A stretch of DNA of 59,678 nt from Kiloniellaceae bacterium. Its GTDB lineage: Bacteria > Pseudomonadota > Alphaproteobacteria > Kiloniellales > J153. The DNA lies in NCBI GenBank assembly GCA_021776095.1, contig JAJFGO010000073.1:1-59678 (forward strand). The letters run 5' to 3'. The notes under the pieces were generated by a model, which had not been told where the DNA came from, did no database searches, and was given only the letters and a program-made list of their open reading frames with translations. Below, one piece after another: positions 17,822 to 26,890 of this stretch; within the stretch, counting starts at the first letter, position 1; every line of letters begins with the position of its first letter. A program made the translations under genes and the position numbers.

Positions 17822-20368
17822 TTAGCTCCAGCGGTTCCACCAGCCACGGCGCTTCGGCTCTGCCTCATCGGCGGCGTCGTCCTCGGCCGTCTCGCTGTGC
17901 GTGCTGCCGCTGGCATCGGCCGCCGAGATGGAAACCGGCTTGGCTTCGGCCTCGGTTTCCGGCCGTTCCAGGGTCGTGACCGAACCCGTTTGTCCGGCGC
18001 TTTCCGCCTCTTCTTCGGTGACCGTCGGCGCATTGGGCGGGGTCTCGGGCTGAGCCTCGGCTTCGGCCGGTGCGGCCGAACGCGGGCGCCTGGGGCTGCG
18101 CCGCCGACGGCTGCGGGACGGCTTGGCGTCTTCGGCTGGGGTCTCTGCCTCGTCCGGGCCGCGCGTTTCCGGCTCCGCAGCCGATGCGTCGGTCGCCTCG
18201 GCACCCGCTTGCGCATCCTCCGGGCTTTCGTTTCCTTCGCCCTCGACGCGCGTTTCGGTCCCGTCTTCGGCGCTCCGCCGGGTGCGGCGGCGGCCGCCGC
18301 GCTTGCCGCGCCGGCGGCGGCGGGGTTTTTCGCCCCCCGAATCCTCGCTCGCATCTTCTGTGGCGCTGACCTCGGCCGCTTCGCCGCCGCTGGTCTCGGC
18401 GGGCGCGCCCTGATCGGTGTCCGCCGCTTCCATGCTCTCGGCGGCATCCTCGCCCTCGGAAGGCCTCTTGCGCCGGCGCCGCCCGCGGCCGCGTTTGCGC
18501 TCGCCCCGGTCCTCTTCTTCGCTGTCCGCCTCGACCCTGGGCCGCTCGACCACCGCAGCTTCGCTGCCGGCCACACTGCTACGCTGCAAGGTGAAGTTCG
18601 GCGGGATCAGCGTGTCGTCGGCGATGATGGCGACCTGCAGGCCATAACGCTGCTCGATCCCGACAAGGCGATCGCGCATTTGGTTCAGCAGGTGGTGCGC
18701 GGCGTCGCGCGGCGCGCCGGCCGTCACGCTACCGCCGCCCCGGCGAATACCTTCTTCCTCAAGGGCGCGCAGGACATGCAACGCGACTGATTGCGTAGTG
18801 CGGACATAGCCGCTGGCACTGCAATAGCGGCAGGCCTCGGTCGAGCTTTCCAGCAGGCTGGGACGCAGCCGCTGGCGTGACAGCTCCAATAGGCCGAAGG
18901 GGCTGATCCGGCCGAGTTGAATTCGCGCCCGATCGCGCCGCATGGCGTCCTTCAGCTTGCGTTCGACCGTTCGGTTGTGGCGCGATTCCTCCATGTCGAT
19001 GAAATCGATCACGATGAGGCCGGCCATATCGCGCAGGCGCAACTGGCGTGCGACCTCCTCGGCGGCTTCCAGGTTGGTCTTGTAGGCGGTTTCTTCGATA
19101 TGGCGTTCGCGTGTCGCCTTGCCGGAGTTCACGTCGATCGCGACCAGGGCCTCGGTCATGTGGATGACGATGTAGCCGCCGGAGCGCAACTGCACGACCG
19201 GATTGTGCATCGCGTCGATTTGGCTTTCGATCTGGTGGCGGTAGAACAGCGGGACCGTCGGGTCCTTGTACTGTTTGACCTTGCGCGCGTGGCTGGGCGT
19301 TAGGGACTTCATGAAGGCCTTGGCCGCCTTGTAGCCCTCATCGCCCTCGACCAGGATCTCGTCGGTATCACTCTGGTAGACGTCGCGGATCGCCCGCTTG
19401 ATGAGGTTGGCCTCTTCGTAGACCAGAGCCGGTGCGGTCGAGGCCAAGGTGGTCGAGCGAATCTCGTCCCAAAGGCGCAGCAGAAAGTCGTAATCCCGGC
19501 GGATCTCCGCCTTGGTTCGCTCGCTGCCTGCGGTGCGCAGGATGACGGCGATGCCCTCGGGAATCTTCAGGCTCTCCAGGATGTCTTTCAGACGCCTGCG
19601 GTCCTTGGCGCCGGCGATCTTGCGGCTGATCCCGCCACCCTTGGCGGTATTCGGCATCAGGACGCAATAGCGGCCGGCCAGGGAAAGATAGGTGGTCAGC
19701 GCGGCGCCCTTATTGCCGCGCTCTTCCTTGGTTACCTGGATCAGGAGGACCTGACGGCGCTTGATCACTTCCTGGATCTTGTAGCGGCGCATCAACTTGG
19801 CGCGCTTGCGGGCGGCGTCCTCGACATCGTCGTTTTCCAGGGTGTCGACCTTGGGTTCGACCTCCAACTCCTCGACCGCGCCGTTTCCGCCGATCGCGGC
19901 TTCGGCCCGCGCTTCGACATCCGGGTCCTCGGACTCTGGTGCCTCGGCAGCTAGCGCCTCGTCATCGCTAGTTTCGTCATCGCTGGTTTCGTCATCGCCG
20001 GCGGCCTCTGGCGCCGCAGCGTTCGAATCGTCGTCACCGTCCTCGTCGTCAGAGGATTCGGATTCGACCGTTTCGACATGGGTATCGGCCTCGGCGGCGA
20101 GCAGGGCCTCGCGATCCGCGATCGGGATGCGGTAGTAGTCGGGATGGATTTCGCTAAACGGCAAGAAGCCGTGGCGGTTGCCGCCGTACTCTATAAAAGC
20201 GGCCTGAAGCGACGGCTCAACCCGCGTTACTTTTGCGAGATATATGTTGCCCTTAAGTTGCTTTCTTGACGCGCTTTCGAAATCAAAATCTTCGAGACGA
20301 TTGCCGCTGATCACCGCTACCCGTGTCTCTTCCGGGTGAGAGGTATCGATCAACATTCTCTTTGTCAT
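17822..20368 (-). CDS. rne: Ribonuclease E
   Basis: An 848-residue endoribonuclease that starts mRNA decay and processes rRNA and tRNA. The N-terminal S1 domain (GNIYLAKVTRVEPSLQAAFIEYG) is interrupted by an acidic insertion at about residues 100-185, a common alphaproteobacterial trait. The catalytic core includes the DNase I-like segment with AIDVNSGKATRE and DFIDMEESRHN. The zinc-link CRYCSASG comes at about residue 545. The Arg/Glu/Pro-rich C-terminal part is disordered and would scaffold RNA and degradosome partners. Translation starts at ATG 20368, preceded by CAGGAGTC, after an unusually long non-coding leader. The gene is convergent with the aminotransferase. Confidence 0.96.
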   Translation of the reverse strand: MTKRMLIDTSHPEETRVAVISGNRLEDFDFESASRKQLKGNIYLAKVTRVEPSLQAAFIEYGGNRHGFLPFSEIHPDYYRIPIADREALLAAEADTHVETVESESSDDEDGDDDSNAAAPEAAGDDETSDDETSDDEALAAEAPESEDPDVEARAEAAIGGNGAVEELEVEPKVDTLENDDVEDAARKRAKLMRRYKIQEVIKRRQVLLIQVTKEERGNKGAALTTYLSLAGRYCVLMPNTAKGGGISRKIAGAKDRRRLKDILESLKIPEGIAVILRTAGSERTKAEIRRDYDFLLRLWDEIRSTTLASTAPALVYEEANLIKRAIRDVYQSDTDEILVEGDEGYKAAKAFMKSLTPSHARKVKQYKDPTVPLFYRHQIESQIDAMHNPVVQLRSGGYIVIHMTEALVAIDVNSGKATRERHIEETAYKTNLEAAEEVARQLRLRDMAGLIVIDFIDMEESRHNRTVERKLKDAMRRDRARIQLGRISPFGLLELSRQRLRPSLLESSTEACRYCSASGYVRTTQSVALHVLRALEEEGIRRGGGSVTAGAPRDAAHHLLNQMRDRLVGIEQRYGLQVAIIADDTLIPPNFTLQRSSVAGSEAAVVERPRVEADSEEEDRGERKRGRGRRRRKRPSEGEDAAESMEAADTDQGAPAETSGGEAAEVSATEDASEDSGGEKPRRRRRGKRGGRRRTRRSAEDGTETRVEGEGNESPEDAQAGAEATDASAAEPETRGPDEAETPAEDAKPSRSRRRRSPRRPRSAAPAEAEAQPETPPNAPTVTEEEAESAGQTGSVTTLERPETEAEAKPVSISAADASGSTHSETAEDDAADEAEPKRRGWWNRWS
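19959..19999. repeat. 15-bp tandem repeat inside rne
   Basis: Nearly three copies of a 15-base unit (TCGTCATCGCTAGTT on the plus strand) encode the repeated acidic peptide DDETSDDETSDDE in the insertion of RNase E. This is replication-slippage material and may vary in copy number between strains. Confidence 0.7.
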
Positions 20369-20722
20369 TAATGGAAGACTCCTGAACGCGCCCGGCGACT
20401 CCCGACACCGGGGCGAGCCCAGTGGCGCGGCGCGGCGCGAAGATTCTGGAAAAACGATCGAGCATTATTCGAGCGTCCGTCATGCGCCGCATGCCATCGT
20501 TCGCCGATAGCGCGACGCGTAGTCTGCGAGGCCGGCCAGCGCGCAATGCCCCGGACGGCGGTGATGTCCTTGGTCCCCCTGCCCACAAGCAGGGCATGAC
20601 CGAATTGCGCGACGTGGGTCGAAATCGATTCGGCCAACGTCTGGAAACCTTTGCCCGCCCCATTCGAATGGAACCGGCATGACAGCCTGGCCCGATGTCG
20701 TGCGCCCGCTTGTCCCGGGCTC

Positions 20723-20767
20723 CGATGTCCTGAACCGCGACGTCCTGAACCCCGATGCCCTGGACCC
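20723..20767. repeat. Three 15-bp tandem repeats in the rne/amiC intergenic region
   Basis: Three adjacent copies read CGATGTCCTGAACCG, CGACGTCCTGAACCC and CGATGCCCTGGACCC, differing at two to four positions. They lie about 360 bases upstream of the rne start codon, within the rne leader or its promoter. The role is unknown. Confidence 0.7.
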
Positions 20768-20906
20768 GCGTGCCGCTCTGGGCGGAGTGGGGGCCGGGAC
20801 TTGGTTGCGGGGCCGTTTGCGCAGTAACATTATCAGGTTGGCGAGGGTGCTTCTACACTCGTTTACCCGCGAAGACAATACATCGCGGCGGCAAGGAGCA
20901 GCGCGC

Positions 20907-20921
20907 TTAAGGACTGGTTAA
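20907..20921. promoter_or_regulatory. Perfect CtrA-type box TTAA-N7-TTAA
   Basis: TTAAGGACTGGTTAA matches the CtrA consensus at all eight fixed bases and is flanked symmetrically (GCTTAA...TTAAGC). It lies 108 bases upstream of the amiC start codon and about 540 upstream of rne. CtrA controls cell-division and envelope genes in alphaproteobacteria, so amiC is the likelier target. Binding is inferred. Confidence 0.5.
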
Positions 20922-21028
20922 GCTATTCCAAGGTACCCGGAAAGAGATATCCCGGGTTGCGACGCGATCCTCATGTATTTATGTGGAGACAGGTCCCAAC
21001 TTCATAAGATGCGGGCACGTACAAACCC

Positions 21029-22222
21029 ATGTTCCGCGCCGTCCTGATTTGCTTGATTTGGCTTTTCGCCGTGTCCCCGGCCTGGGCGGAGCTGGCCGTG
21101 ACCGGCGTGCGGGTCGGCGAGCATCCGGACAAGGTCCGTTTCGTCATGGAGCTGAGCGAGGCACCGCGTTACCGGGTGTTCACGCTGCCCGATCCCTTCC
21201 GGGTCGTGATCGACCTGCCGGAGTTGAACTGGCGGCCACGCGGGGACCTGCCGGGCGGCGACGGCGCCATGATTACGGCCATGCGATTTGGCCTGTTCGC
21301 GCCCGGCACCAGCCGTGTGGTCCTGGATATGCGTGGCCCGGTGCGGATCAAGAGCCTTTTCGTCATCCCGCCCCAGGGCAAATACCCGCACCGCCTGGTG
21401 CTGGATATCGCGCCGGTCACCCGCGCCGCCTTCCTGGCTGCGGGCCGGGCCGCGCCACGGGTATCGGATCCGCCCCTGGCGCCGCCGCGTAGCGCCTCGA
21501 TTCCGGCCCCGAAGCCCAAGACCGACGACCGCCCGACCATTGTGATCGATCCGGGTCACGGCGGGGTCGACCCCGGCGCGCCCAGCATTACCGGGCGCAA
21601 TGAGAAGGATATCGCCCTGGCTTATGGCCTGGAACTGCGCCGGCGCTTAACCGCGACCGGCCGCTACCGGGTGATCATGACCCGCGACAAGGATATCTTC
21701 GTCAGCTTGGGCGCCCGGCGCGAATTTGCCCAGCGCCACGAGGCGGACCTCTTCGTCTCGGTTCATGCCAATAACCATAAATCCCACAAGATCCGAGGTG
21801 CTTCGGTCTATACCCTGTCCGAGGGCGCTTCCGACGCCGAGGCCAAGTCCCTCGCCGCCAAGGAGAACGCCGCCGACGTCGTGGCCGGGATCGATCTCTC
21901 GGGCCAGCCGGAGGTGGTCGGCGACATCCTCTTGGATCTAGTCCAGCGCGAAACTATGAACCTTTCCAAGCAGTTCGCAAATATGCTGGTGGACGAACTG
22001 GGCACGGTGACCCGCCTGCTGCGCAACACTCATCGATTTGCCGGCTTCGCGGTCCTAAAATCGCCGGTTGTGCCCTCGGTTTTGGTCGAGATCGGCTATC
22101 TCTCTAACCGGGCGGAGGAGCGCCTCCTGCTCTCGGCCAAGCACAAGCGCACCCTGGTCGCCGCCACCTTGCGGGCTATCGACGGCTATTTCCTTTGGCA
22201 GGAAGCCTTGAATAAGACATGA
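21029..22222 (+). CDS. amiC: N-acetylmuramoyl-L-alanine amidase, AmiC type
   Basis: A 397-residue periplasmic zinc amidase that cleaves the amide bond between N-acetylmuramic acid and L-alanine, splitting septal peptidoglycan. A signal peptide covers about residues 1-18 (ending PAWA). The AMIN targeting domain is at about 20-130 (VRFVMELSEAPRYRVFTLPDP). The Amidase_3 domain follows a proline-rich linker from about residue 168, with IVIDPGHGGVDPG (zinc His), HEADLFVSVHANNH and the catalytic Glu in SVLVEIGYLSNR. The ribosome binding site of ATG 21029 is weak. PBP1A follows on the same strand. Confidence 0.94.
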   Translation: MFRAVLICLIWLFAVSPAWAELAVTGVRVGEHPDKVRFVMELSEAPRYRVFTLPDPFRVVIDLPELNWRPRGDLPGGDGAMITAMRFGLFAPGTSRVVLDMRGPVRIKSLFVIPPQGKYPHRLVLDIAPVTRAAFLAAGRAAPRVSDPPLAPPRSASIPAPKPKTDDRPTIVIDPGHGGVDPGAPSITGRNEKDIALAYGLELRRRLTATGRYRVIMTRDKDIFVSLGARREFAQRHEADLFVSVHANNHKSHKIRGASVYTLSEGASDAEAKSLAAKENAADVVAGIDLSGQPEVVGDILLDLVQRETMNLSKQFANMLVDELGTVTRLLRNTHRFAGFAVLKSPVVPSVLVEIGYLSNRAEERLLLSAKHKRTLVAATLRAIDGYFLWQEALNKT

Positions 22223-22382
22223 CCTAGCCACATTGTTGGGGTACACCCGATCCGTTGGTGGCCCCTGGATTCGGGCGAAATCGTCGGAATCTGGCGGTTT
22301 TTGCATGGCTGGTTACCGAAAGGTAACCGCTGGGCGGCTAGCCTGCCGGGCAAAGCCCGCGGCACCAGGCCATTGGCCATCT

Positions 22383-22396
22383 CCGCCCTTGGGCGG
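22383..22396 (+). other. Short hairpin ahead of the PBP1A start
   Basis: CCGCCC-TT-GGGCGG can form a six-base-pair hairpin about 20 bases before the ribosome binding site of the PBP1A gene. A further GC-rich inverted repeat lies just upstream (about 22342-22362). It may be leader structure that modulates translation, or the terminator region of amiC. Confidence 0.3.
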
Positions 22397-22429
22397 TACC
22401 GCTGTGCCTAGCCCCTAGGGGAGGATGCC

Positions 22430-24859
22430 CTGAGAATACTGGCTTCCATTTTCGGCCTGATCCTGATCCTGGCGCTTTTGGGCGGCGGCGGCGTGTTGTA
22501 CGTGTTCCATCACTTCGGGCGCGACCTGCCGGACTACAATCAGCTGGCCGATTATGACCCGCCGACGGTGACCCGTGTCCACGCGGGCGACGGCCGCCTG
22601 CTGGTGGAGTATGCGACCGAAAAGCGGGTCTATGTGCCGGTCCAGGCGATTCCCCGCCGGGTGGTCAATGCCTTCCTGGCGGCCGAGGACAAGAACTTCT
22701 ATCAGCATCCGGGCATCGATTTCGTTTCGGTTGCCCGCGCCGTGGTCACCAACCTGGCCAACCTGGGCAAGTCGCGCCGGCCGGTCGGCGCCTCGACCAT
22801 CACCCAGCAGGTCGCGAAGAACTTCCTCCTGACCAACGAGGTCTCGATCGAGCGTAAGATCAAGGAGGCGATCCTGGCCTTCCGGATCGAGCGCACCTTC
22901 ACCAAGGACCGGATCCTCGATCTCTACCTGAACCAGATCTACTTGGGTTTCGGTTCCTATGGCGTGGCGGCGGCGTCGCTGAACTACTTCAACAAGTCGC
23001 TCGACGAACTGACCATCGCCGAAGCGGCCTACCTGGCCGCTCTGCCCAAAGCGCCGAACAACTATCACCCGATTCGCCGACCGGAGGCGGCGCTGTCCCG
23101 GCGCAATTGGGTCATCGGGCGCATGGTTCAGGACCGCCGCATTTCCGTCGAGGACGCGGAAATTGCCTGGGGCCAGCCCCTGAAGGTTTACCAGAGCGAT
23201 CCGACCGAAATCGTTCAGGCCGACTATTTCGTCGAGGAGGTGCGCCGCGAGCTGGCTAAGGTCTACGGCGACGCGGCGCTCTATCAGGGCGGCCTTTCAG
23301 TCCGCACCACCCTGGACCCGCGCTTGCAACGAACCGCCGAGCGGGTGTTGCGCGACGGCCTGATCGCCTATGACCGGCGGCACGGCTGGCGCGGGCCGGT
23401 GAGCCGTCTGGCGCGGGAGGCCCTAGAAGGCGGGCCCATGATTTGGCAAGCGGCCTTGGCCGAGGTGGAGCCGCCGGGCGGCATGTCGCCCTGGTCGTTC
23501 GCGGTGGTGCTGTCGAGCGACAAGGCCGAGGCGCGAATCGGCCTGGCCGGTGGCCGCCAAGGCCACATCCCCATGGCCGAATTGGCCTGGGCGCGGCCTT
23601 GGCTGAAAGGCCAGAAGGTCGGCAAGAAGCCCGGCAAACCGAGCGACGTCCTGGCGGTCGGCGATGTGGTCATGGTCGAGCCGGCGACCAGCACCGACGA
23701 CAAGAAACCTTATGGCGCCGATGCTTACGGCCTGCGTCAGATCCCCGACATTAACGGCGGCCTGGTTGCCCTCGACCCCCACACGGGCCGCGTTCTGGCC
23801 ATGAGCGGTGGTTTCTCTTACGAGCAGAGCCAGTTCAACCGGGCGACCCAGGCCTATCGGCAGCCCGGCTCGGCCTTCAAGCCCTTCGTCTATCTGGCCG
23901 GTCTGGACAGCGGCTTTACCCCGGCCACGATCATCTTGGACGCGCCCTTCGTGGTCGATCAGGGTGCGGGGCTGGGCAAGTGGAAGCCGGCCAACTACAC
24001 CAAAAAATTCTATGGTCCGACACCCATGCGGGTCGGTATCGAGCGCTCCCGCAACCTCATGACCGTGCGCCTAGCCCAGACCATCGGCATGGAGCGGGTC
24101 GTTGAATACGCCCGCCGCTTCGGTATCGTCGACGACATGCCGCCTTTGTTGTCCATGGCCCTGGGCGCGGGCGAGACCACGCTGCTGCGCCTGACCACCG
24201 CCTACGCCATGCTGGTCAATGGGGGCCGACGGATCGATCCGACCCTGATCGACCGGATTCAGGACAAGTTCGGGCAGACCGTGTACCGGCGCGACCAGCG
24301 CGCTTGCGCGCACTGCCGTGACGAATGGAGCGGGCAGGCGGCGCCCGAATTGCCGGACGAGCGTGCCCAGGTGGCCGACCCGGGCAGCGCCTATCAGGTC
24401 GTCTCCATGCTGCAAGGTGTGGTCGAGCGGGGCACCGGGCGGCGTATCCGCTCGGTCGGCAAGCCGCTCGCCGGCAAGACCGGCACCACCAACAATGGCG
24501 CGGATACTTGGTTCATGGGCTTCTCGCCCGATCTGGCGGTCGGCGTCTTCGTCGGCTTCGATGAGCCGGCCGGCCTGGGCTACAAGGAAACCGGCTCCTC
24601 GGTCGCGGCGCCGGTATTCCGGGATTTCATGGCCGGCGCGCTGGAAAACCAACCGGCCATTCCGTTCCGAATTCCCGGCGGCCTGCGCCTGGTGCGCCTG
24701 AACGTCGACACCGGGCGCCTGGCCCGCCCGGGCGACAAAAAGGTGATCCTGGAAGCCTTCAAGCCCGGAACAGTGCCCAGCGGCGAACAAGCCGTGATCG
24801 ACGGCGGCTACAATCCCCTAAGCGGCGAACCGGCCAGCGGCACCAGCGGGCTTTATTGA
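22430..24859 (+). CDS. mrcA: Penicillin-binding protein 1A
   Basis: An 809-residue bifunctional murein synthase, numbered from the CTG at 22430. It has one N-terminal membrane segment (GLILILALLGGGGVLYVF). The GT51 glycosyltransferase has catalytic Glu86 in AAEDKNFYQHPGID and the GASTITQQVAKNF block. The transpeptidase has Ser481 (SAFK), Ser540 (SRN) and Lys683 (KTG). A PCB_OB insertion lies between them. The start is unusual: no ATG, GTG or TTG precedes the membrane segment in this frame, and the first TTG (22478) would remove most of it. CTG 22430 sits five bases after AGGGGAGG. A missing base in the CCC run at 22428-22430 would instead connect ATG 22425 to the frame. Confidence 0.93.
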   Translation: MRILASIFGLILILALLGGGGVLYVFHHFGRDLPDYNQLADYDPPTVTRVHAGDGRLLVEYATEKRVYVPVQAIPRRVVNAFLAAEDKNFYQHPGIDFVSVARAVVTNLANLGKSRRPVGASTITQQVAKNFLLTNEVSIERKIKEAILAFRIERTFTKDRILDLYLNQIYLGFGSYGVAAASLNYFNKSLDELTIAEAAYLAALPKAPNNYHPIRRPEAALSRRNWVIGRMVQDRRISVEDAEIAWGQPLKVYQSDPTEIVQADYFVEEVRRELAKVYGDAALYQGGLSVRTTLDPRLQRTAERVLRDGLIAYDRRHGWRGPVSRLAREALEGGPMIWQAALAEVEPPGGMSPWSFAVVLSSDKAEARIGLAGGRQGHIPMAELAWARPWLKGQKVGKKPGKPSDVLAVGDVVMVEPATSTDDKKPYGADAYGLRQIPDINGGLVALDPHTGRVLAMSGGFSYEQSQFNRATQAYRQPGSAFKPFVYLAGLDSGFTPATIILDAPFVVDQGAGLGKWKPANYTKKFYGPTPMRVGIERSRNLMTVRLAQTIGMERVVEYARRFGIVDDMPPLLSMALGAGETTLLRLTTAYAMLVNGGRRIDPTLIDRIQDKFGQTVYRRDQRACAHCRDEWSGQAAPELPDERAQVADPGSAYQVVSMLQGVVERGTGRRIRSVGKPLAGKTGTTNNGADTWFMGFSPDLAVGVFVGFDEPAGLGYKETGSSVAAPVFRDFMAGALENQPAIPFRIPGGLRLVRLNVDTGRLARPGDKKVILEAFKPGTVPSGEQAVIDGGYNPLSGEPASGTSGLY

Positions 24860-24974
24860 TCAGACGGCCATAGCGTGTCCGGCGCGGCCGCCTTCAGCGC
24901 CCGATGATAGGCCAGGTCTCTGTTCGGCTCCTTGACTCGGCTATCGGACGAAATCTGCCGTACCAACCCCGGGC

Positions 24975-25868
24975 TCAATGGGTCCACTCGGCACCGGCTT
25001 GAGCGAACAGGAACCCGTTTGAAAAACGTCTTTCCGGCGCCAGCGCCGCGAGCCCGGCAATCGCCTCGTCCGGGTCGATCCGGAAATCGGCAGCCGCCCG
25101 GAACAGGCGTGCCACTTCGGTCATGTCGCCTGTATGGGGCGAGAGGCGCAAAGAGCCGACCCCGGCCTCGGACAACGGCGCTAGGTCGCCCGCGAGATTG
25201 GCCCAGCAGTCCGAGACGGTCTGGACTCCGTTGACCGCCAGGAAGGGTTGGCCGTCCAGGGTTTCGACGGCGAGCCCGTCCGGGTCTGCATCGCAGACGA
25301 ACTGGCAGGAGTCCTTGGCTAGACCCGCGAGGCGGGCGTGATAACAGCGCCCCGAAATGGCCAATGGCACGCGCCCGAATGCCCAGACTTCGATCTCAAT
25401 GCCAAGTTGGGCGCCTGCGGCGGCCAATGCGGCAACGGATGCAAAGCTCAATTCAGGCGGCAGGCAGACCGTTGTCGCGCCGCGGCCCGCAAGGAAGCCC
25501 AAGGTTCCCTCGTTATAGACATTGACCAGCGGACCGACCGTGAAATGCGTGCCCGGCGCCAGGTAACGCAGCATCGTCAGATCGTTCACCTCGACCGGCA
25601 ATCCAGACTCGGCCAGCTCGGCCAGCATCTTGCGTTCACGGGGCAAGGTGACCAGGCCTAGCGAGGCGAGCACGACCTCCTTCCCGCCGCGCTGGAGCCG
25701 CTCGACCGCTTCCGGAATCTGGTTCTGATAGAAGGGCAGGCGTTTCGAACAAACGACTTCGCCAATGATCACGCGGTCCACCGGGGCTTCGTCGGCGATC
25801 CGGGCATAGAAGTCGGACCATCGGTCCGCGGGCCAGTTATAGAGCATCGGGCCCAGTGTCAGGCGCAT
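24975..25868 (-). CDS. ubiV: Oxygen-independent ubiquinone hydroxylation protein UbiV
   Basis: A 297-residue U32-family protein. With UbiU it forms the [4Fe-4S] complex that hydroxylates the ubiquinone ring without O2, using prephenate-derived chemistry. The four cluster cysteines fit the UbiV pattern: Cys40 (EVVCSKR), Cys175, Cys188 and Cys192 (GRCYHARLAGLAKDSCQFVC). The ATG at 25868 gives the family start (LTLGPMLYNWP); residues in a longer frame upstream do not match. It is the last gene of ubiT-ubiU-ubiV, 29 bases after ubiU. Confidence 0.94.
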   Translation of the reverse strand: MRLTLGPMLYNWPADRWSDFYARIADEAPVDRVIIGEVVCSKRLPFYQNQIPEAVERLQRGGKEVVLASLGLVTLPRERKMLAELAESGLPVEVNDLTMLRYLAPGTHFTVGPLVNVYNEGTLGFLAGRGATTVCLPPELSFASVAALAAAGAQLGIEIEVWAFGRVPLAISGRCYHARLAGLAKDSCQFVCDADPDGLAVETLDGQPFLAVNGVQTVSDCWANLAGDLAPLSEAGVGSLRLSPHTGDMTEVARLFRAAADFRIDPDEAIAGLAALAPERRFSNGFLFAQAGAEWTH

Positions 25869-25897
25869 CGTTCCGCTCCCTTGTTCGCGAGGCCCGG

Positions 25898-26890
25898 TCA
25901 GCGCCAGGCTTTTCGATAGGCGCCGAGCGTGCTCGACTGCCCCTCGGTCAGATGCGCCAACTCGCTGACCGGGACCGGGCGCCCGGCGGCAATAGCGTCG
26001 GTGGCCCGACGGAAGCTTTTCACCACGGCCGAGACATAAGCCCGGCTGCGCTGACGCCCTTCGATCTTCAATGCCGTCACCCCGGCCTTTGCCAGTCTTG
26101 GGATCAACTCGGCGGCATCGAGGCTGATCGGGTCCTCGAACACATGGCCAGTTTGTCCGCCAGCCGAGAAACAGCCCTTGCACAGCGTCGGATAGGGCGC
26201 CGGCGCATCCTTTGGCACCTTGTGGATGGTGAAGTTACCCAGGCGCGAGACCAACTCTCCCTGTTCCTCGGTATAGACCACATGGCTGGCCGGTGAGCAG
26301 GCCCCGTTCATGTTGGGCGAACGCCCGGTGGCATAGGAGGACAGCGAACAGCGCCCCTCGGCCATTACGCAGAGCCCGCCAAAGACGAAAACCTCGGTTT
26401 CGACGTCGATGTCGCGGTTGATGGCCGCGATTTCCTCGACACTCAGTACGCGGGGCAGCACCACGCGCTTCACGCCGAAGGTCTCGGCATAGAACATGAT
26501 CGCGTCGGCATTTGCCGCCGCCGCCTGCACCGAGAGGTGACGCCTGAGGCCGGGCTGGTGTTCGGCCGCATAGGCCAACAGCCCAAGATCGGCCAGGATC
26601 ACCGCATCGGCGCCCGCGGCCCGGGCATCGGCCACGGCATGGTGCCAGATCGCCTCGGCCCCGGCGCGCGGGAAGGTGTTGATGGCGACCAGCAGCTTGG
26701 AGCCGGCCCGGTGGGCATAGGCGGCACCGGCGGCCATCTCGTCGCGCGAAAAGTTCAGGCCCGGAAAATTGCGGGCATTGGTCTCGTCCGCGAAACCGCA
26801 ATAGACGGTATGGGCGCCGGCATCCACGGCCGCGCGAAGGGCCGCCGGGGTTCCCGCCGGACAGACCAGCTCCAGCGCGGGCCCGTTCAA
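25898..26890 (-). CDS. ubiU: Oxygen-independent ubiquinone hydroxylation protein UbiU
   Basis: A 330-residue U32-family Fe-S protein, partner of UbiV. The start block ELVCPAGTPAALRAAVDAGA and the cluster cysteines Cys174, Cys181, Cys198 and Cys237 (GGLCVMAEGRC, NGACSP, TLCKGC) match the family. The start is TTG at 26890, with a GGAGG site eight bases upstream. It overlaps the ubiT stop by four bases (TTGA), so ubiU translation is coupled to ubiT. The complex works in the cytosol, with UbiT delivering the lipid precursor. Confidence 0.95.
   Translation of the reverse strand: MNGPALELVCPAGTPAALRAAVDAGAHTVYCGFADETNARNFPGLNFSRDEMAAGAAYAHRAGSKLLVAINTFPRAGAEAIWHHAVADARAAGADAVILADLGLLAYAAEHQPGLRRHLSVQAAAANADAIMFYAETFGVKRVVLPRVLSVEEIAAINRDIDVETEVFVFGGLCVMAEGRCSLSSYATGRSPNMNGACSPASHVVYTEEQGELVSRLGNFTIHKVPKDAPAPYPTLCKGCFSAGGQTGHVFEDPISLDAAELIPRLAKAGVTALKIEGRQRSRAYVSAVVKSFRRATDAIAAGRPVPVSELAHLTEGQSSTLGAYRKAWR

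Larger units (their letters stand above)
20369..21028. other. 660-base divergent intergenic region, rne / amiC
   Basis: No convincing gene lies here; short frames on both strands lack ribosome binding sites. The region must hold the promoter and long leader of rne (leftward) and the promoter of the amidase gene (rightward). It contains a threefold 15-base tandem repeat (20723-20767) and a perfect CtrA-type box (20907-20921), which are listed separately. Confidence 0.6.

Noticed and set aside
20480-20878. Open frames within the rne/amiC intergenic region as genes
   Set aside because: No ribosome binding sites, low-complexity products from the 15-bp repeat and no family resemblance.
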